Shown here: positions 8,971-17,698 of the stretch, piece by piece
How the letters are laid out: the number at the start of each line of letters is the position of its first letter
Position numbering within the stretch: the first letter of the stretch is position 1
Assembly: GCA_003560975.1 (NCBI GenBank)
Contig: PWJA01000278.1
Coordinates: 1-36,563, forward strand
Length of the DNA stretch: 36,563 nt
Origin: Gammaproteobacteria bacterium
Lineage (GTDB): Bacteria > Pseudomonadota > Gammaproteobacteria > Xanthomonadales > Wenzhouxiangellaceae
Reading direction: 5' to 3'
The notes under the pieces: model-generated
The model's database searches: none
What the model was told of the DNA's origin: nothing
The model's input: the letters and a program-made list of their open reading frames with translations, nothing else
Program-made: the position numbers and the translations under genes

Positions 8971-9079
8971 GCCCCAGAAACCCTTTGTCAACCCGATTCA
9001 TGTCCCGGACCCATAGTGTATCCGGCCGCTCGGCGGCCATGGGCTGCATCGACGCCGAACGGGTCGACTGCGCGCCGAC

Positions 9080-9088
9080 TGCTAGAAT
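9080..9088 (+). promoter_or_regulatory. Extended -10 element upstream of rnfE
   Basis: TGCTAGAAT is an extended -10 box (TGn plus TAGAAT, five of six matches to TATAAT). It lies 36 bases before the rnfE ATG, which would give a leader of about 30 bases. No good -35 is visible, as is usual for extended -10 promoters. It explains how rnfE is transcribed although it is separated from rnfBCDG. Confidence 0.5.
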
Positions 9089-9124
9089 CCAGGCGTCGCT
9101 TTTTTCCGGAATCGCAACGACCGC

Positions 9125-9799
9125 ATGCTTGACGCTCACCGACAAATCTGGGGCCAGGGTCTTTGGCACAACAACCCGGGGCTGGTCCAGCTGCTCGGCC
9201 TGTGCCCGCTGCTGGCGGTCACCAACACCGCCGTCAACGGCCTGGGCCTGGCCGTGGCCACCCTGTTCGTCCTGGTCGGCTCGAACCTGGCCGTGTCCGT
9301 GCTGCGCACCCGCCTGGTGCCGGAAATCCGCATTCCGGCCTTCGTCCTGGTCATCGCCACGCTGGTGACGGTGGTCGATCTGAGTCTGCAGGCCTGGCTG
9401 CACGACCTCAGCCGCACGCTTGGCATCTTCGTACCGCTGATCGTGACCAACTGCACCATCCTGGCCCGGGCCGAGGCCTTCGCTTCGCGCCAGCGCCTGC
9501 TTCCTTCACTGCACGACGGCCTGGCCCAGGGCGTCGGCTTCGGTCTCGTCCTGCTCGCGCTCGGAGCCGGGCGCGAAATCATCGGCCAGGGCACGATCTT
9601 TGCCGGCGCCGAGCTGCTGCTGGGGGAATGGGCGGCCGGGTTGAGCCTGCGCCTGTTGCCGGAAGGCTACGGCCTGCTCCTGGCCCTGCTGCCGCCCGGC
9701 GCGTTCATCGGCCTTGGCCTGATGGTGGCCCTGCGCCAGTACCTCATCGCCCGACCCGCGCGCCGGCCGGCCGGTCAGCCGGCCGCATCATCGCCCTGA
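9125..9799 (+). CDS. rnfE: Rnf complex membrane subunit RnfE
   Basis: RnfE is one of the two homologous six-helix subunits (RnfA/RnfE) that form the membrane core of the Rnf complex. The 224-residue product aligns well with E. coli RsxE: an amphipathic start with QGLWHNNPGLVQLLGLCPLL, then RIPAFVLVIATLVTVVDL, LGIFVPLIVTNCTILARAEAF (iron-binding LIVTNC motif), GAGREIIGQGT, and LLPPGAFIGLGLM. GLW.NN and the AEAFA segment identify it as RnfE and not RnfA. It stands alone: its sister genes end at 7908 and fbp intervenes. It ends two bases before the stop of the convergent kinase-like gene. Confidence 0.95.
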   Translation: MLDAHRQIWGQGLWHNNPGLVQLLGLCPLLAVTNTAVNGLGLAVATLFVLVGSNLAVSVLRTRLVPEIRIPAFVLVIATLVTVVDLSLQAWLHDLSRTLGIFVPLIVTNCTILARAEAFASRQRLLPSLHDGLAQGVGFGLVLLALGAGREIIGQGTIFAGAELLLGEWAAGLSLRLLPEGYGLLLALLPPGAFIGLGLMVALRQYLIARPARRPAGQPAASSP

Positions 9800-9801
9800 A
9801 A

Positions 9802-11364
9802 TCAGCGCCCTGAAATCAGCCCCTCGACCCAGCCGCCGGCGCGATCGACCGCATCGGGCACGCCGGTATCGATTGGCAACACGTTTCCCTCGCCGGGCGC
9901 GCACGGCTCGACCGTCTCGAGCTGCCGGGCCAGCACCGACCGATCGGCCTCCGAGGCATCGTTGCCCAGCGCATCCCGGGCCCGGATCCGTTCTTCCAGC
10001 ACCTCGACTTCGGCCTGGCAGGCGAGGATCCCGAACGGCACCTCGAGCTCTTTGGCCAGATCGGCAAAATGCGCTCGCCGCTCACGCTCCAGAAACGTGG
10101 CGTCGACCAGCGCCGGATAACCCGCCCCAACGATACCCGCGGCCAGCTTGGCCAGGCGGGCATAGGTGCTTGCGGTGGCCTCGGCCGAGTACAGGCCCCG
10201 GCCCAGACCGGAGTCACTGGACTCGTGCTCGGCCAGTCCGTGGAGGCGCTTGCGCTCGACGTCGGAACGCAGGCGGACCAGTCCGGCCCGTTCGACGAGA
10301 CGTTCGCTCAACCAGGACTTGCCGCTGCCGGACACGCCGCAGGTCAGAATCAGCGCGGGCCGCCGGGTGGAGGCGATCGAACCGGCCAGGGCCAGATAAT
10401 TGTCCACATCCCCGGCCAGGCGCGCTCGCTGCACGTCATCGGCCGCGTCGGCCAGGCTGAGGGCGGCCACCTTGGCCCGGACCATGGCCCGGTAGACGGT
10501 GTAGAACGCCAGCAGTTCCAGACCCTCGTAGTCCCCGGTTCTTGCCAGGTAGCGATCGAGCAAGCGCCAGCTCAAACGCTCCGCGCCGCGGTCGCGCAGG
10601 TCCATGACGGCAAACGCCAGATCGGCCATGACGTCGGTCCAGCGCAGCTCGGGGCTGAATTCCAGGCAGTCGAACAACAAGGTGCGCCCGCGCAGCAGGG
10701 CCACGTTGCCGAGATGGACATCGCCGTGGCATTCGCGCACGAATCCGCGCTCCAGCCGCTCCTGCAGGCGGCCGGAAAGGCGATCGAACTGCGTCTCGGT
10801 CCACTGGCGGAGTTCCTGCAGCCGTCGTCTGCGCGCGGGAGACTCAACGCAGTCCAGCAGGGTGTGGAAGTTATCGCGCATGGGTGCGACCACCTGGGCC
10901 GGCGTTCCGAACTCGCCGGCCGGGTCGGCGTGATCGGCCCGGGCGTGCAGAGCGGCCAGTTCGGCGGCCAGCTCGTCCATGCGCTCCGGTTCCAGCCGAC
11001 CGGCGGCCAGAAGCTGATCGAACCGGCTGTCTTCGTCAAAGCGGTGCATGCGAACGGCAAACTCCACCGGCTCGCCGCTCCCGCCCAGCACGGGGTCTTC
11101 GGGCGAGCCGGTGATGGGCACCACGGCGTCGTACAAGTCCGCGGCATGGCGCCGGTTCAGGCGCAGCTCTTCGTGACAGAAATGCTCGCGGAGGGCCAGC
11201 GTGGAGAAATCCAGAAACCCGAAATCGACCGGTTTCTTGATCTTGTAGACCCAGTCGCCGGCCAGCAACACCCAGGAAATATGCGTTTCGAGCAGCCGCA
11301 CCTGGTCGACCGGGTGGGGGTAACGCGCGGGCTCGCGAAGCGCCTCGACCAGATCGCTGTGCAT
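9802..11364 (-). CDS. Fused APH-like kinase and P-loop ATPase/kinase protein
   Basis: This 520-residue protein joins two phosphotransfer folds. The N-terminal part (about residues 1-310) is aminoglycoside-phosphotransferase-like, with the catalytic-loop signature RECHGDVHLGN and a metal-binding FDCLEFSPELRWTDVMADLAF. The C-terminal part (about residues 330-520) is a P-loop kinase domain starting LILTCGVSGSGKSWLSERL, followed by LRSDVERKRLHGL, as in gluconate-kinase/zeta-toxin-like ATPases. The family is widespread in proteobacteria (annotated as bifunctional AAA family ATPase/APH) with unknown substrate. The start is ATG at 11364, preceded by GGGGAAG; the frame is open far upstream but that part is antisense to nth. 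A TATACT -10 candidate lies at 11409-11414 on this strand. It probably phosphorylates a small molecule; that is inference. Confidence 0.88.
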   Translation of the reverse strand: MHSDLVEALREPARYPHPVDQVRLLETHISWVLLAGDWVYKIKKPVDFGFLDFSTLALREHFCHEELRLNRRHAADLYDAVVPITGSPEDPVLGGSGEPVEFAVRMHRFDEDSRFDQLLAAGRLEPERMDELAAELAALHARADHADPAGEFGTPAQVVAPMRDNFHTLLDCVESPARRRRLQELRQWTETQFDRLSGRLQERLERGFVRECHGDVHLGNVALLRGRTLLFDCLEFSPELRWTDVMADLAFAVMDLRDRGAERLSWRLLDRYLARTGDYEGLELLAFYTVYRAMVRAKVAALSLADAADDVQRARLAGDVDNYLALAGSIASTRRPALILTCGVSGSGKSWLSERLVERAGLVRLRSDVERKRLHGLAEHESSDSGLGRGLYSAEATASTYARLAKLAAGIVGAGYPALVDATFLERERRAHFADLAKELEVPFGILACQAEVEVLEERIRARDALGNDASEADRSVLARQLETVEPCAPGEGNVLPIDTGVPDAVDRAGGWVEGLISGR

Positions 11365-11481
11365 GATGCTGACTTCCCCGAGGGCCGGGTGTGACGGGCT
11401 CAAGATCCAGTATACCGAGGAAGGCCGATGGTATGCTTTTGGCCCGTCCCAACCCCTGCCTGCTCCGCGCCCATGCCCGCG

Positions 11482-12135
11482 ATGAACGCCGCAGACCGGC
11501 TGGAGGTTTTCCGCCGTCTGGCCGAGATCAACCCCAGCCCCCGCACCGAACTGCGCTATTCCACCCCCTTCGAGCTGCTGGTGGCGGTCACCCTGTCGGC
11601 CCAGGCCACCGACGTCGGGGTCAACAAGGCCACAGCGCGGCTGTTCCCGGTCGCCAATACGCCGGCTGCGATCCTGGCCCTGGGTGAGGACGGGCTCAAG
11701 GAACACATCCGGACCATCGGCCTGTTCAACAGCAAGGCGAAGAACGTGATCGCCACCTGCCGCATTCTGCTCGAGCAGCACGGCGGCGAGGTCCCGCAGA
11801 CGCGCGCAGCCCTGGAAGCCCTGCCCGGCGTGGGCCGCAAGACCGCGAACGTGGTCCTCAACACCGCATTCGGCCAGCCCACCATGGCGGTCGACACCCA
11901 TATCTTTCGGGTCTCCAACCGCACCGGCCTGGCCCCGGGCAAGACCCCGCTGGCCGTGGAAAAAGCCCTGCTCAAGCGGGTTCCCGCCGACTACCTGCTC
12001 GACGCCCATCACTGGCTGATCCTGCACGGGCGCTACACGTGCCGGGCTCGCTCGCCGCTGTGCGCCGAGTGCCCGGTGGTGGACCTGTGCCGCTGGACGG
12101 GTCGGAAAGCCAGGCTTCAGGGCACAGGGGCGTAA
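11482..12135 (+). CDS. nth: Endonuclease III (DNA glycosylase/AP lyase)
   Basis: Endonuclease III removes oxidised pyrimidines from DNA and nicks the resulting abasic site. The 217-residue product is almost collinear with E. coli Nth. It has VTLSAQATDVGVNKAT, the helix-hairpin-helix LPGVGRKTANVVLNTAFG with the catalytic Lys near residue 120, and VDTHIFRV with the catalytic Asp near 138. The C-terminal [4Fe-4S] loop is C-x6-C-x2-C-x5-C (CRARSPLCAECPVVDLC). ATG at 11482 matches the E. coli start; an ATG at 11473 and a frame extension to 11428 exist but add residues absent from the family. The 3' end overlaps the convergent TraB/GumN gene by 19 bases. Confidence 0.97.
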   Translation: MNAADRLEVFRRLAEINPSPRTELRYSTPFELLVAVTLSAQATDVGVNKATARLFPVANTPAAILALGEDGLKEHIRTIGLFNSKAKNVIATCRILLEQHGGEVPQTRAALEALPGVGRKTANVVLNTAFGQPTMAVDTHIFRVSNRTGLAPGKTPLAVEKALLKRVPADYLLDAHHWLILHGRYTCRARSPLCAECPVVDLCRWTGRKARLQGTGA

Positions 12136-13013
12136 GGCGGGCGCACCGGCTCGACCAGGAATCCACGTCCTCGCAACAACGCGATCAGCCCTTCCCCGCC
12201 GGGCAGGTGCAGCGCGCCGACGGCAATGACCAGACCCCCCTCTTCCAGCCAGTCCAGGGCCCGCTCGACCATGGTGTGGTTGCGCCGGATCATGCCGATT
12301 TGCTCGAAGTGCTCGCGCAGCGCCGGATCCAGCTCCGCCATCTGCTCCCCGGCCACGGATTCCAGGGCGTCGAGATCACCGTCCAGGTAGGTCGTGACCA
12401 GCTGCTCGAACAGTTCACTCTGGCGACCGTGATCGGCCAGGGCCTGACGCAGGAGATCCAGCTGCATGGCCTTCGGCATGCCGGCCAGGAACTCCAGCTG
12501 CTCGTCCACGCGCTCCAGGGCAACCACGTCCAGGCCGAGGCTGCGCGCGCGAACGGCCAGGGCCAGGTCCATGAACAGCCCGGTCTGGGGCGGCGGAACC
12601 GAGATCGTCATGGCCGCGGCCCAGGGTCGCAGGCGCCGGACCGCCGGCTCGCCCATGCCGTAGTGCGCTTCCAGAATCGCAACCAGCTGGTCGTACAGGT
12701 CGTCCTCGAGCACTTCGTGCAGCCGCGGCCGGGCGTAGTGCATGGCCTGGTTGAGCTGCTCGAGCACGCCCGCGTCGGGAACCAGTTCCAGGGCCAGACG
12801 ATTTGAGCGCTCCAGCGCCGTCAGGACTTCCGCAGGGAAATCCAGCAGGCGCGCGTCTTCGCTGTGGACCGTTCCCAGCAGCCAGTTCTGCTGGCCATCC
12901 GGGCCTTCCACCGACCACAGGACCTGGGCCTGGGCCGGGGCCAGCAGCAGCCAGGCCAGGGCCAGCCCCGGCACCAGGACGAACCGGAAAACGCCTCTTC
13001 GATCACCGCTCAT
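12117..13013 (-). CDS. TraB/GumN family secreted protein
   Basis: This 298-residue protein belongs to the TraB/GumN family, a Tiki-like metal-dependent protease-related fold whose bacterial role is mostly uncharacterised. A signal peptide is clear: basic start, hydrophobic core [16 protein letters not shown], then AQAQ, so it is exported. The family's first motif, [11 protein letters not shown] (with His), occurs about 25 residues into the mature protein. The paired C-terminal motif appears as [22 protein letters not shown], followed by the G-rich FLVEPV end. ATG at 13013 is used; a GTG at 13019 is also possible. It is divergent from rnt with a 58-base gap, and its 3' end overlaps nth. Confidence 0.88.
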   Translation of the reverse strand: MSGDRRGVFRFVLVPGLALAWLLLAPAQAQVLWSVEGPDGQQNWLLGTVHSEDARLLDFPAEVLTALERSNRLALELVPDAGVLEQLNQAMHYARPRLHEVLEDDLYDQLVAILEAHYGMGEPAVRRLRPWAAAMTISVPPPQTGLFMDLALAVRARSLGLDVVALERVDEQLEFLAGMPKAMQLDLLRQALADHGRQSELFEQLVTTYLDGDLDALESVAGEQMAELDPALREHFEQIGMIRRNHTMVERALDWLEEGGLVIAVGALHLPGGEGLIALLRGRGFLVEPVRPPYAPVP

Positions 13014-13071
13014 GCGCACAAGCCTTTACCATGGGAGTCGTAATCTTACCGCTCCCAGCCGATTCGCACTG

Positions 13072-13680
13072 ATGATGCCCATCGCCCAACGTTTTCGAGG
13101 CTTCCTGCCGGTCGTCGTGGACGTCGAAACCGGCGGCTTCCATGCCGCCAGCGACGCGCTGCTGGAGCTGGCGGTGTGCGTGATCCAGATGGACGACGCC
13201 GGCTGGCTGCATCCGGCCGAGGTCCAGATGCACCACATCGAGCCGTTCCCGGGCGCCAACATCGAGGAAGCGGCCCTGGAGTTCAACGGCATTCGCCCCG
13301 ATCATCCGCTGCGCCCGGCGGTGGACGAGGCCACGGCGCTGCGCTCGCTGCTCCAGCCGATTCGCCAGGAATTGCGCGATACCGGGTGCAAGCGCGCCGT
13401 CCTGGTCGGCCACAACGCCCATTTCGACCTGGGCTTTCTCAACGCGGTCATCGCCCGGGTCGGCTACAAACGCAACCCCTTTCACCCGTTCAGCTGTTTC
13501 GACACCGCGACCCTGGGCGGCCTCGCCTACGGCCAGACCGTGCTGGCCCGCGCCGTGGCGGCCGCGGGCCTGGAATGGGACAAGAACCGCGCCCATTCGG
13601 CCGCCTACGATACCGAGCGCACCGCCAGCTTGTTTTGCACCATCGTCAACCGCTGGCGCCACCTGCAGGATCTGGAATGA
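13072..13680 (+). CDS. rnt: Ribonuclease T
   Basis: RNase T is a DEDDh 3'-5' exoribonuclease that trims the CCA end of tRNA and the 3' ends of other stable RNAs. The 202-residue product begins [23 protein letters not shown], containing the first acidic motif (DVETGG). It continues with [35 protein letters not shown] (second Asp) and [11 protein letters not shown], with the catalytic His and last Asp. RNase-T-specific basic residues near [13 protein letters not shown] are also present. Two tandem ATG codons (13072 and 13075) offer alternative starts. It precedes sodB on the same strand by 125 bases. Confidence 0.95.
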   Translation: MMPIAQRFRGFLPVVVDVETGGFHAASDALLELAVCVIQMDDAGWLHPAEVQMHHIEPFPGANIEEAALEFNGIRPDHPLRPAVDEATALRSLLQPIRQELRDTGCKRAVLVGHNAHFDLGFLNAVIARVGYKRNPFHPFSCFDTATLGGLAYGQTVLARAVAAAGLEWDKNRAHSAAYDTERTASLFCTIVNRWRHLQDLE

Positions 13681-13805
13681 ATCCGGCACGGCATTGACGA
13701 GTTGCTGGTATCTTGAAAGCGTACTGAAACAGTCCCCAAATCTGCCGTTGGATCCTGAGCGATTGCGACGGAACGCGTTCAACCCATTCGAAAGAGGAGA
13801 ACACC

Positions 13806-14384
13806 ATGGCTTTTTCCCTGCCCGAGCTGCCCTACGCCAAAAACGCGCTGGAGCCGCACATCTCCGCCGAAACTCTGGAATACCACTACGGCAAACACCA
13901 CAAGACCTACGTCGACAAGCTCAATGGCCTGGTCGAAGGCACCGACATGGCCGACAAGTCGCTGGAAGACATCATCCGCAACTCCAGCGGCGGCCTGTTC
14001 AACAACGCCGCCCAGGTCTGGAACCACAGCTTTTACTGGGAGTGCCTGTCGCCCAACGGCGGTGGCACGCCCACCGGCACGCTGGCGGACCTGATCCAGC
14101 GCGACTTCGGTTCGTTCGACCAGTTCGTCGAGAAGTTCAACGAATCCGCGGTCGGGAATTTCGGGTCCGGCTGGACCTGGCTGGTTCAGAACCCGGACGG
14201 CAAACTGGCCATCGTCAACACCGACGACGCCGAAACGCCGCTGACCGGCGAGGCCAAGCCGCTGTTGACCTGCGACGTGTGGGAGCACGCCTACTACGTC
14301 GACTACCGCAACGCCCGGCCGAAGTACCTGGAGGCCTTCTGGCAGCTGGTCAACTGGGACAACGTCGCCGCGCGCCTGAGCTGA
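13806..14384 (+). CDS. sodB: Iron superoxide dismutase
   Basis: This cytoplasmic enzyme dismutates superoxide. The 192-residue protein has all metal ligands of the Fe/Mn family: His in EYHYGKHHKTYV (near residue 27), His in VWNHSFYW, and Asp and His in DVWEHAYYVDYRN. The iron type is supported by GGLFNNAAQVWNH, in which the Gln two residues before the Trp-Asn-His is the iron-SOD second-sphere residue, and by overall likeness to E. coli SodB. A strong ribosome binding site, AAAGAGGAG, lies just before the ATG. A strong GC-rich hairpin follows 16 bases after the stop. Confidence 0.97.
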   Translation: MAFSLPELPYAKNALEPHISAETLEYHYGKHHKTYVDKLNGLVEGTDMADKSLEDIIRNSSGGLFNNAAQVWNHSFYWECLSPNGGGTPTGTLADLIQRDFGSFDQFVEKFNESAVGNFGSGWTWLVQNPDGKLAIVNTDDAETPLTGEAKPLLTCDVWEHAYYVDYRNARPKYLEAFWQLVNWDNVAARLS

Positions 14385-14400
14385 ACGGCGACCGATCTGC

Positions 14401-14430
14401 ATCACGGGCCGGCGCCGCCGGCCCCGTGAT
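14401..14430 (+). terminator. GC-rich hairpin after sodB
   Basis: A near-perfect inverted repeat with arms ATCACGGGCCGGC and GCCGGCCCCGTGAT (one bulged C) gives a 13-pair stem with a three-base loop. It starts 16 bases after the sodB stop. No T-run follows (CCCCCTACAA), so it may end transcription inefficiently or simply protect the 3' end. A TACAAT (-10-like) at 14436-14441 just downstream may belong to an argD promoter. Confidence 0.55.
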
Positions 14431-14470
14431 CCCCCTACAATAGCGAACTGGCACCGTCCGGCAGATTGCC

Positions 14471-15649
14471 ATGTCGCACCTGTTCAACACCTACGCACGC
14501 ATGCCCGTGACCCTGGTTCGGGGCGACGGGGCCTGGTTGTTCGATGACCAGGGCCGGCGCTACCTCGACGCCTTGAGCGGAATTGCCGTGTGCAGTCTGG
14601 GCCACGCCCATCCGCGCATCGCCGGCGTCATCGCCGACCAGGCCGCCACCCTGATCCACACCGCCAACATCGTCCACTTGCGCGAGCAGGAAGCACTGGC
14701 CGAACGCCTGTGGGAACTGAGCGGGCTGGAGCGGGTCTTTCTGGCCAACTCCGGCGCCGAGGCCATCGAATGCGCCCTGAAGCTGGCCCGCCGCCACGCC
14801 CACGCGCGCGCCATCGACCAGCCGGCGGTCCTGGTCGCCAGCGACAGCTTTCACGGCCGCACCCTGGCCGCCCTCAGCGCCTCGGGCAATGCGGCCATCC
14901 AGGACGGGTTCGGGCCGCTGGTTCCGGGCTTTGTTCGGGTCCCCTACGACGACGCCCAGGCCGCCGCCCAGGCCTTCGCCGACCATCCGGACATCGTTGC
15001 CGTCCTGGTCGAACCCATCCAGGGCGAAGGCGGTGTGCGCGTACCCGGGTCGGGGTACCTGGGCGCGCTTCGACAATTGTGCGATCAGCACCAGGCGCTG
15101 TTGATCCTCGACGAGATCCAGACCGGAATCGCCCGCACCGGACGCTGGTTCGCCTTTCAGCACGAGCCGGATCTTCGTCCCGACGTGGTCACCGTCGCCA
15201 AGGCGCTGGGCAACGGCATTCCCATCGGCGCCTGCCTGGCCACCGAAGCGGTCGCCGCGCTGCTCGCGCCCGGCTCGCACGGCACCACCTTCGGCGGCAA
15301 TCCCTTCGCCTGCCGCGTTGCCCTGGAGGTTCTGACGATCATGCAAGAAGAGCAGATCCCTGCCCGGGCCGCCCGGGCCGGCGAGCGCCTGCTCGGGGCC
15401 CTGAAAAAGCAGATTGGCGACCACCCACAGGTCGCCGACATCCGCGGGCGCGGACTCATGGTCGGGGTAGAACTCAGCGAGCCCTGTCCGGAACTGAAGG
15501 ACACGGCGATGAGCCGCGGCCTGATCATCAACGTCACCCGCGGCAACACCATCCGCCTGCTGCCGCCGCTGATCGTCGACGACGAACAGGTCGACCAGAT
15601 CGCCAGCATCGTCAGCGACGTGGTTCGCAACAAGTTCGCCCCAGGCTAG
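14471..15649 (+). CDS. argD: Acetylornithine aminotransferase
   Basis: This PLP-dependent class III aminotransferase interconverts N-acetylglutamate 5-semialdehyde and N-acetylornithine in arginine synthesis; many also act on succinyl-diaminopimelate semialdehyde in lysine synthesis. The 392-residue product has the ArgD-type start (LFNTYARMPVTLVRGDGAWL), GIAVCSLGHAHP, ANSGAEAIECALKLAR, SFHGRTLAAL, LILDEIQTGIARTG, and the PLP-binding Lys244 in VAKALGNGIPIGA. HGTTFGGNPFACR and RGLIINVTRGNTIRLLPPL complete the family pattern. It follows sodB after a hairpin and is convergent with purK, 16 bases away. No other arg genes are in the window. Confidence 0.93.
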   Translation: MSHLFNTYARMPVTLVRGDGAWLFDDQGRRYLDALSGIAVCSLGHAHPRIAGVIADQAATLIHTANIVHLREQEALAERLWELSGLERVFLANSGAEAIECALKLARRHAHARAIDQPAVLVASDSFHGRTLAALSASGNAAIQDGFGPLVPGFVRVPYDDAQAAAQAFADHPDIVAVLVEPIQGEGGVRVPGSGYLGALRQLCDQHQALLILDEIQTGIARTGRWFAFQHEPDLRPDVVTVAKALGNGIPIGACLATEAVAALLAPGSHGTTFGGNPFACRVALEVLTIMQEEQIPARAARAGERLLGALKKQIGDHPQVADIRGRGLMVGVELSEPCPELKDTAMSRGLIINVTRGNTIRLLPPLIVDDEQVDQIASIVSDVVRNKFAPG

Positions 15650-15665
15650 TGGGCCATACGGCTAA

Positions 15666-16796
15666 CTAGCCGCCCGTCTCCAGGTCGGTCCTGGCCAGCA
15701 GTTCGGCCGTATCCGCATCCAGCAGGGGGCGGATCCCGGCCAGAATCCGGCCCAGGGCCTCGCGGTCTTCGGCGACCACGGTGGCGTGTCCAACCTTGCG
15801 GCCCGGTCGCGGCGACTTGTGGTAATCGTGCCAGGCCAGCCCGGGCACGCCCAGCCAGGCGTTGCGGTCCGGCAGCGCCCCCAGCCAGTTCAGCATCAGC
15901 GAAGCGCCGCGCGGGCGCGTGCTGCCCAGCGGGAGATCGCAGACCGCACGCAGGTGATTTTCAAACTGCGAGGTCACCGCCCCCTCGATGGTCCAGTGGG
16001 CCGAGTTGTGCGGCCGCGGGGCAAACTCGTTGGCGATCAGACCGGCCTGGGTGGCGAACATTTCCAGGGTCAGGCAGCCCACGTAATCCAGTTCCTCGAG
16101 CAAACGCGTCAGCGCCTTCTCGGCGGCGGCCTGCAAAGCCGCCGGCGCATCGAGCATGGCTGCGGCCAGGCGCAGCACGCCGTTGCGATGAACCGTGAAG
16201 CTGATGGGGTAGAAGCGGATTTCGCCGTCAACGGCGCGCACGGCGGTCAGGGCGAACTCGTGGTCGAAGTCGATCCAGCCTTCGAGGATCAGCTCGCGGC
16301 CGCCCAGACGCTGCCAGGCCGGCTCCAGATCCTCGACCGAGGTGAGGACCTCCTGACCCTTGCCGTCATACCCCAGCCTGCGCGTCTTGAGAACCGCCGG
16401 CAGGCCGATCTTCTCGACCGCCGCGAGCAGGTCCGGGCGGCTGGAGACTTCGGCCACCGGTGCCACCGGAATGTCGAGACGCTCAAGCAGCTGCTTTTCG
16501 CTCAGCCGATCCTGGCCGGCCGCAAACGCCGCCGGCGGCGGGCGCACCGATGTCCGGTCGGCCAGATCGGCCAGAACCGCGGCCGGCACGTTCTCGAAAT
16601 CACAGGTGATCCGATCGCAAGCGGCCAGGGCCCGGCCGGCGGCGGCATCGTCCCAGGATCCGACGTGCAGCGTGCCCAGCGCTCCGGCGCAGGCGTCGGC
16701 GGACGGGTCCAGAAAGGAAAAACGCAGGCCCAGCGGGCCCCCGGCCTCGGCCATCATCCGCGCCAGCTGGCCGCCACCAAGGATGCCGACGTGCAC
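15666..16796 (-). CDS. purK: 5-(carboxyamino)imidazole ribonucleotide synthase
   Basis: PurK uses ATP and bicarbonate to carboxylate AIR, giving N5-CAIR in purine synthesis. The 376-residue ATP-grasp protein starts VGILGGGQLARMMAEAG and contains CDFENVPAA, SEKQLLERLDIPVAP, LPAVLKTRRLGYDGKGQ, the metal-binding GCLTLEMFAT and ANEFAPRPHNSAHWTIEGA, and HDYHKSPRPGRKVGHATV near the C-terminus. The start is taken as GTG at 16796, two bases after the purE stop (TGAACGTG), because this gives the standard N-terminus; the frame is open farther upstream but inside purE. purE and purK thus form a tight operon transcribed leftward. Confidence 0.96.
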   Translation of the reverse strand: MHVGILGGGQLARMMAEAGGPLGLRFSFLDPSADACAGALGTLHVGSWDDAAAGRALAACDRITCDFENVPAAVLADLADRTSVRPPPAAFAAGQDRLSEKQLLERLDIPVAPVAEVSSRPDLLAAVEKIGLPAVLKTRRLGYDGKGQEVLTSVEDLEPAWQRLGGRELILEGWIDFDHEFALTAVRAVDGEIRFYPISFTVHRNGVLRLAAAMLDAPAALQAAAEKALTRLLEELDYVGCLTLEMFATQAGLIANEFAPRPHNSAHWTIEGAVTSQFENHLRAVCDLPLGSTRPRGASLMLNWLGALPDRNAWLGVPGLAWHDYHKSPRPGRKVGHATVVAEDREALGRILAGIRPLLDADTAELLARTDLETGG

Positions 16797-16798
16797 GT

Positions 16799-17293
16799 TC
16801 AGCGACCCGGAATGTTGTTGGCCAGCACGGCCTCGGTCTGGCGCTTTCGCCAGGCCGAGTAGCGCTCGGCCAGGTCCGGATCGAATGCCGCCAGCATGGC
16901 CGCGGCCAGAAGGCCGGCGTTCCTGGCCCCGGCCTTGCCGATGGCCAGCGTGCCGACCGGGATGCCGGCCGGCATCTGGGCAATCGAGAGCAGCGAGTCC
17001 AGCCCGTTGAGGGTGCGCGACTGCACGGGAACCCCGAGCACCGGCAAGGTGGTCTTGCTGGCCACCATACCGGGAAGGTGGGCGGCCCCGCCGGCGCCGG
17101 CAATGATCACCTTCAGACCGCGTCCGGCGGCCGATTCGGCATAGGAAAACATCGCATCGGGCGTGCGATGGGCCGAAACGACCCGACATTCATGCGAAAC
17201 CGCCAGCTCCATGAGAATTTCGCTGGCCGGCCGCATCGTCTCCCAATCGCTTTGCGAACCCATGATGACGCCAACGCAAGGGGCCTTGTCCAT
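16799..17293 (-). CDS. purE: N5-CAIR mutase, catalytic subunit PurE
   Basis: PurE moves the carboxylate of N5-CAIR to form CAIR, following the PurK reaction. The 164-residue class I PurE has [14 protein letters not shown] at the N-terminus, [34 protein letters not shown], and [26 protein letters not shown]. The ATG at 17293 has GGAG about 8 bases upstream; the frame is open to 17398, but that extension is unlike PurE. It is followed directly by purK. It is divergent from the Trm112-like gene, with 128 bases between the starts. Confidence 0.97.
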   Translation of the reverse strand: MDKAPCVGVIMGSQSDWETMRPASEILMELAVSHECRVVSAHRTPDAMFSYAESAAGRGLKVIIAGAGGAAHLPGMVASKTTLPVLGVPVQSRTLNGLDSLLSIAQMPAGIPVGTLAIGKAGARNAGLLAAAMLAAFDPDLAERYSAWRKRQTEAVLANNIPGR

Positions 17294-17323
17294 GCCGTTA
17301 CTCCGCGCTCCAGTGAGCTGGCA

Positions 17324-17332
17324 ATGGTAGCA
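17324..17332 (-). promoter_or_regulatory. Extended -10 candidate for purEK
   Basis: On the minus strand TGCTACCAT forms an extended -10 element (TGn plus TACCAT, four of six matches), placing a start about 25 bases before the purE ATG. No clear -35 is seen. No obvious PurR palindrome is visible nearby. Confidence 0.35.
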
Positions 17333-17421
17333 GGGCTGGCCGGGCAGGAACATGTCCGCCTGTGTGCGCGGCGTCGAATCCTGACGCAACCCACACACCC
17401 GCCTCGGTTACACTACGGCCC

Positions 17422-17691
17422 ATGAACCTGCCCGACCATCTACTCGACATACTGTGCTGCCCGGTCAGCCATGAGCCGCTGCTTCCGCTCTCGCGCGCGA
17501 AGCTGAAAATACTCAACGAGCACATCGCCGCCGGAGAGATGGTCTACGTCGACAACGAACCGGTCGAAGCCGAACTCACCGGCGCCCTGATCACCCGCGA
17601 CAGCAAGGTGATCTACCCGATCGAAGACGGCATCCCCGTTCTGCTGTCGGAACGCGGCATCGGCACCACGCAGCTCAAGGAACCTCTGTAG
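17422..17691 (+). CDS. Trm112-like small protein
   Basis: This 89-residue protein belongs to the Trm112/YcaR family. Eukaryotic relatives activate methyltransferases; bacterial members are small, uncharacterised and often lie near lipid A or nucleotide-metabolism genes. The family pattern is visible: HLLDILCCPVSHEPLLPL at the start, a central insertion, and VIYPIEDGIPVLLSE near the end. The usual CP.C pair is reduced: CC-P-V-S replaces the second Cys, so zinc binding at this site is doubtful. The insertion between the motifs (about residues 27-58) is longer than in E. coli YcaR. ATG at 17422 fits the family start. It is divergent from purE and convergent with the photolyase gene. Confidence 0.8.
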   Translation: MNLPDHLLDILCCPVSHEPLLPLSRAKLKILNEHIAAGEMVYVDNEPVEAELTGALITRDSKVIYPIEDGIPVLLSERGIGTTQLKEPL

Positions 17692-17698
17692 CCCCACC

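Noticed and set aside
8971-8991. TTG start seven codons upstream of the fbp ATG
   Set aside because: The ATG at 8970 begins the conserved N-terminus. TTGACA there looks more like a -35-type sequence than a start.
9125-9799. The lone rnf membrane gene read as the missing rnfA
   Set aside because: GLW.NN, the AEAFA segment and the LLPPGAFIGLGLM ending are RnfE features; RnfA has different termini.
11365-12027. Upstream extension of the APH-P-loop kinase frame
   Set aside because: It is antisense to nth and has no family similarity. ATG 11364 has a ribosome binding site and gives the family start.
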